Part shown: positions 15,210-17,325 of the stretch, piece after piece
Position numbering within the stretch: position 1 is the first letter of the stretch
How the letters are laid out: every line of letters begins with the position of its first letter
Origin: Alphaproteobacteria bacterium UBA4588
GTDB taxonomy: Bacteria; Pseudomonadota; Alphaproteobacteria; Puniceispirillales; Puniceispirillaceae
Reading direction: 5' to 3'
Assembly: GCA_002387605.1 (NCBI GenBank)
Contig: DGJU01000010.1
Location: forward strand, 3,231 to 20,555
DNA: 17,325 nt
Made by a program: the position numbers and the translations under genes
The notes under the pieces: generated by a model
Told to the model about the DNA's origin: nothing
The model's input: the letters and a program-made list of their open reading frames with translations, nothing else
The model's database searches: none

Positions 15210-16604
15210 TTAGGAGCCGCTCTTGGGTGTATCGCCTGCGCCAAGATCCCACCATAGCCCTGTCATTAATCGCAAAGCCTCACGCGAAATAGACTCTAGG
15301 ATATGCTCATTAGGAGCATGCTGGGAGCAGCCAGAATATGAGTGCGGCACCCAGATTGTTGGCAGACCTAAAATATCGGCAAAAACGTCATTTGGCAGAC
15401 TACCACCAAGATTTGGCAACACGGCAATTTCTTTTCCGGCCGTCTGTTCGAGTGACTTTTTTGCCCATTGAGCCCATGGATGGTCAGGGTCTAGGCGCGT
15501 TGCATACATAGGGTCGCGTTCAGGCGACACGACGATATCATGAAAGCCATGAGCATCAAGATGCGCTCGTAGTTGCGGTAATAGCTCTGTTGGGTCAGTG
15601 CCAACAACATATCGCAAATGGCCATAGGCAATTGCAGAGGCCGGAATGGCATTTGCTGGGGAGGCAGGATTGCCAGTTTGGAAGGCTCTAATTTCAAACG
15701 TATTGCTTGCAAAAACCCGTTCTTCAGGCGTTAAGTCAGGCTCGCCCCAGTTTGGATTTATCTGCGGCGCATTTTCACCCCCGCCAACATGTAATTTTGC
15801 AATGGCAGCCCGAACCGAATTTGGCATTGTTGATTTACGCCAGCCTTCGATAAGAATTTTTCCGTTTCGGTCAATCATGCTCGCCAAGGCATGACTAAGC
15901 ACAACACCGGGATTTGTGAGCAAGCCGCCCCAATTGCCAGAGTGATGAGCGCCTTTATGTGCATCAAGCCGCATGACAAAATTACAGACACCTCTTGAGC
16001 CCATGAACATCGTTGGCGCGTCAGGCGCAATGCGCGGCCCGTCTGAGGCAATAAACAAGTCAGCCTTAAACAGGTCAGCCTGCTCAGCACAAAATTCTCT
16101 CAGCCCCGGCGAGCCGCGCTCTTCACCCATTTCAATCAGGGCAATGACATTAAATCCAAGATGCCCTCGCAGCGATAATACAGCCTCCATCGCCGCAAAA
16201 TTTATCGTGTGCTGGCCTTTATTATCGGCTGTCCCGCGGCCATACCAGATGTCATCAGATTTGGTTACTTCCCACGGGCTCATATTGTCCTGCCACTGCT
16301 CATCATAGCCAGCAACAACATCGCCATGCCCATATGTCATGACGGTTGGCAGCGCGTCATCTTCAAAACGCTGTGCGACAAGGATAGGCCCTGCATCTGC
16401 GCGGGGGTTTTTATGTATCACACAAGAAAACCCCATCTGTGTGAGATAGGGCACCATTTCTTCATCCAGATATCGTTGCAATTCTGCTTCACAGCCGGGT
16501 AAATTACTTTCGGTCCGAAACCCAACACGCCGGTTCAAGAGATCATAAAAAGCATCTGAATTATAAAATGTATCTATTGCTAAAAGCGCGTCATCACGGC
16601 TCAT
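15210..16604 (-). CDS. M20 family metallopeptidase, dipeptidase/carboxypeptidase type (PepV/CPG2/CNDP-like)
   Basis: A 464-residue cytoplasmic di-zinc peptidase of the M20 family, which removes residues from dipeptides or short peptides. Probable ligands and catalytic residues in order: His93 and Asp95 in YGHGDVV, Asp127 in YGRGTADNKGQ, Glu161/162 in EMGEERGSPG, Asp188 in SDGPR and His429 in SQHAPNEH. The lid domain lies roughly between 195 and 375. The ATG at 16604 has a strong GAGGAG site (plus-strand 16611-16616) six bases upstream and starts without a signal peptide. It lies upstream of the AbgB-like gene on the same strand with a 127-base gap, which is enough for a separate promoter. The specific substrate, including whether it takes D-residues or beta-alanyl peptides, cannot be read from sequence. 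Confidence 0.88.
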   Translation of the reverse strand: MSRDDALLAIDTFYNSDAFYDLLNRRVGFRTESNLPGCEAELQRYLDEEMVPYLTQMGFSCVIHKNPRADAGPILVAQRFEDDALPTVMTYGHGDVVAGYDEQWQDNMSPWEVTKSDDIWYGRGTADNKGQHTINFAAMEAVLSLRGHLGFNVIALIEMGEERGSPGLREFCAEQADLFKADLFIASDGPRIAPDAPTMFMGSRGVCNFVMRLDAHKGAHHSGNWGGLLTNPGVVLSHALASMIDRNGKILIEGWRKSTMPNSVRAAIAKLHVGGGENAPQINPNWGEPDLTPEERVFASNTFEIRAFQTGNPASPANAIPASAIAYGHLRYVVGTDPTELLPQLRAHLDAHGFHDIVVSPERDPMYATRLDPDHPWAQWAKKSLEQTAGKEIAVLPNLGGSLPNDVFADILGLPTIWVPHSYSGCSQHAPNEHILESISREALRLMTGLWWDLGAGDTPKSGS

Positions 16605-16623
16605 ATTGTTCTCCTCAAACGGG

Positions 16624-16650
16624 GGGTAGTCCTATTAGATAAGGCTACCC
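16624..16650 (-). promoter_or_regulatory. Leader hairpin just upstream of the M20 dipeptidase ribosome binding site
   Basis: GGGTAG (16624-16629) and CTACCC (16645-16650) pair perfectly. The stem extends by CCT/AGG past one bulged base, leaving a short AT-rich loop. It lies 7 bases upstream of the GAGGAG site of the minus-strand M20 gene, so it would sit in that mRNA's leader or act as an operator. There is no T-run, so it is not a terminator. Confidence 0.4.
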
Positions 16651-16656
16651 TAGCTG

Positions 16657-16690
16657 GGCCTGCTGAGCAAATGTGACAGGCTATTTTTTT
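16657..16690 (+). terminator. Possible leader hairpin with T-run ahead of the PLP-enzyme gene
   Basis: GGCCTG (16657-16662) pairs with CAGGCT (16677-16682, one G-T pair), with a 14-base loop. An A and seven T residues (16684-16690) follow. No plus-strand gene ends upstream, so if functional it would be an attenuator in the leader of the gene at 16746. The stem is short and the loop large, so chance is a real alternative. Confidence 0.25.
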
Positions 16691-16745
16691 CACGCTAGTG
16701 TCATTATAAAGATAAGGGGAAAAGCGTTTGGCAGGGAGCTGTAAT

Positions 16746-17325
16746 ATGGATCAGAAAGATGCGTTAAAAAAAGAGATAATTAAGCGTTTTGGCACGCCTT
16801 GTGTTGTAATTGATTTGGATGTTGTTGAGGCTAATATAGCGCGCGCACAACAATTATGTGATGCCGCTGGCATCGCTAATAGGCCGCATATCAAGACACA
16901 TAAATCGCCTATCCTTGCTCATACGCAGATAGCCGCCGGGGCAACCGGAATTACCTGTCAGAAACTAGGTGAGGCGGAGGTGATGGCTGATGCAGGCATC
17001 ACGGACATTATCATCGCAACCAACCTTCTGGGGGCGGCTCAGTCAGGTCAGCTTGCCGCTCTGCAACGCCGGCTCCCTCTTAAATGCTGTGCAGATAGCG
17101 CTTTCACCCTGTCAGCTTATGCAAGCGCAGCTCGCGCAGCAGACCGTCCATTAGATGTTCTTATTGAATGCGATACAGGACAAAAAAGAGCCGGTGTGGA
17201 AACCCCAGATGATGTGCTGGCACTGGCGGCAATAATTCAGGAAAGTCAGTGGCTGAATTTTGCAGGATTACTGTTTTATCCGCCGCTTGATGGATGGCAG
17301 GAAACCCAAATATTTTTGGATGACG
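16746..17325 (+). CDS. D-threonine aldolase/D-serine dehydratase-like PLP enzyme (partial, cut at window end)
   Basis: The reading frame from ATG 16746 stays open to the window edge, 193 residues, so the C-terminus lies outside. It matches the N-terminal barrel of fold-type III PLP enzymes of the alanine racemase-like DSD1/D-threonine aldolase group: TPCVVIDLDVVEANI (17-31), RPHIKTHKS with Lys50 as the probable PLP lysine, GATGITCQKLGEAEVMADAG (65-84) and VLIECDTGQKRAGV (138-151). Members cut D-threonine or other beta-hydroxy D-amino acids to glycine plus an aldehyde, dehydrate D-serine or D-hydroxyaspartate, or act as the beta-hydroxyaspartate aldolase (BhcC). The missing metal-binding C-terminal domain would help decide. 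AGGGAG at 16733-16738 gives good spacing. It is divergent from the M20 dipeptidase gene. Confidence 0.87.
   Translation, partial: MDQKDALKKEIIKRFGTPCVVIDLDVVEANIARAQQLCDAAGIANRPHIKTHKSPILAHTQIAAGATGITCQKLGEAEVMADAGITDIIIATNLLGAAQSGQLAALQRRLPLKCCADSAFTLSAYASAARAADRPLDVLIECDTGQKRAGVETPDDVLALAAIIQESQWLNFAGLLFYPPLDGWQETQIFLDD

Overview
The window looks like a chromosomal stretch of a free-living, probably marine, alphaproteobacterium. The TRAP-plus-Dpp transport load, the moderate GC, the tight operons with ATGA overlaps and the cluster of M20 hydrolases would suit a SAR116/Rhodospirillales-type heterotroph. This is inference from gene content; there is no rRNA or phylogenetic marker here. I see no mobile elements, tRNAs, CRISPR arrays, frameshifts or pseudogenes. 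Every gene looks intact except the last, which the window edge cuts.

Layout. (1) 196-3277, plus strand: a complete TRAP transporter operon (dctP-dctQ-dctM) with a strong intrinsic terminator between the binding-protein gene and the membrane genes. (2) 3284-5375, minus strand: a two-gene unit, an alpha/beta hydrolase followed by an MFS transporter, convergent with the TRAP operon. (3) 5513-11049, plus strand: a complete dipeptide/oligopeptide-type ABC importer (binding protein, two permeases, two ATPases), with a hairpin between the binding protein and the rest. (4) 11053-16604: four metal-dependent amidohydrolases of the M20 superfamily. They are a HyuC/AllC-like N-carbamoylase type (minus), a HipO-like N-acyl-amino-acid hydrolase (plus), an AbgB-like amidohydrolase (minus) and a PepV/CPG2/CNDP-like dipeptidase (minus). 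(5) 16746-end, plus strand: the N-terminal part of a D-threonine aldolase/D-serine dehydratase-like PLP enzyme.

How it may fit together. The ABC importer would bring in small peptides or N-blocked amino acids. The four hydrolases, each of a different subfamily and all lacking an obvious signal peptide, would free amino acids in the cytoplasm by cutting peptide, N-acyl, N-carbamoyl or aminobenzoyl-type amide bonds. The PLP enzyme would then act on a D- or beta-hydroxy-amino acid. The TRAP system, whose binding protein keeps the conserved carboxylate-binding arginine, would import an organic acid. This reads as a scavenging island for modified or D-amino-acid-containing compounds. No regulator gene lies in the window, but several intergenic regions hold clear dyad symmetries that could be operators or RNA hairpins.

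No gene family here is unknown. The least-explained signals are the intergenic dyads and the unusual combination of four different amidohydrolases with a D-amino-acid-type PLP enzyme.
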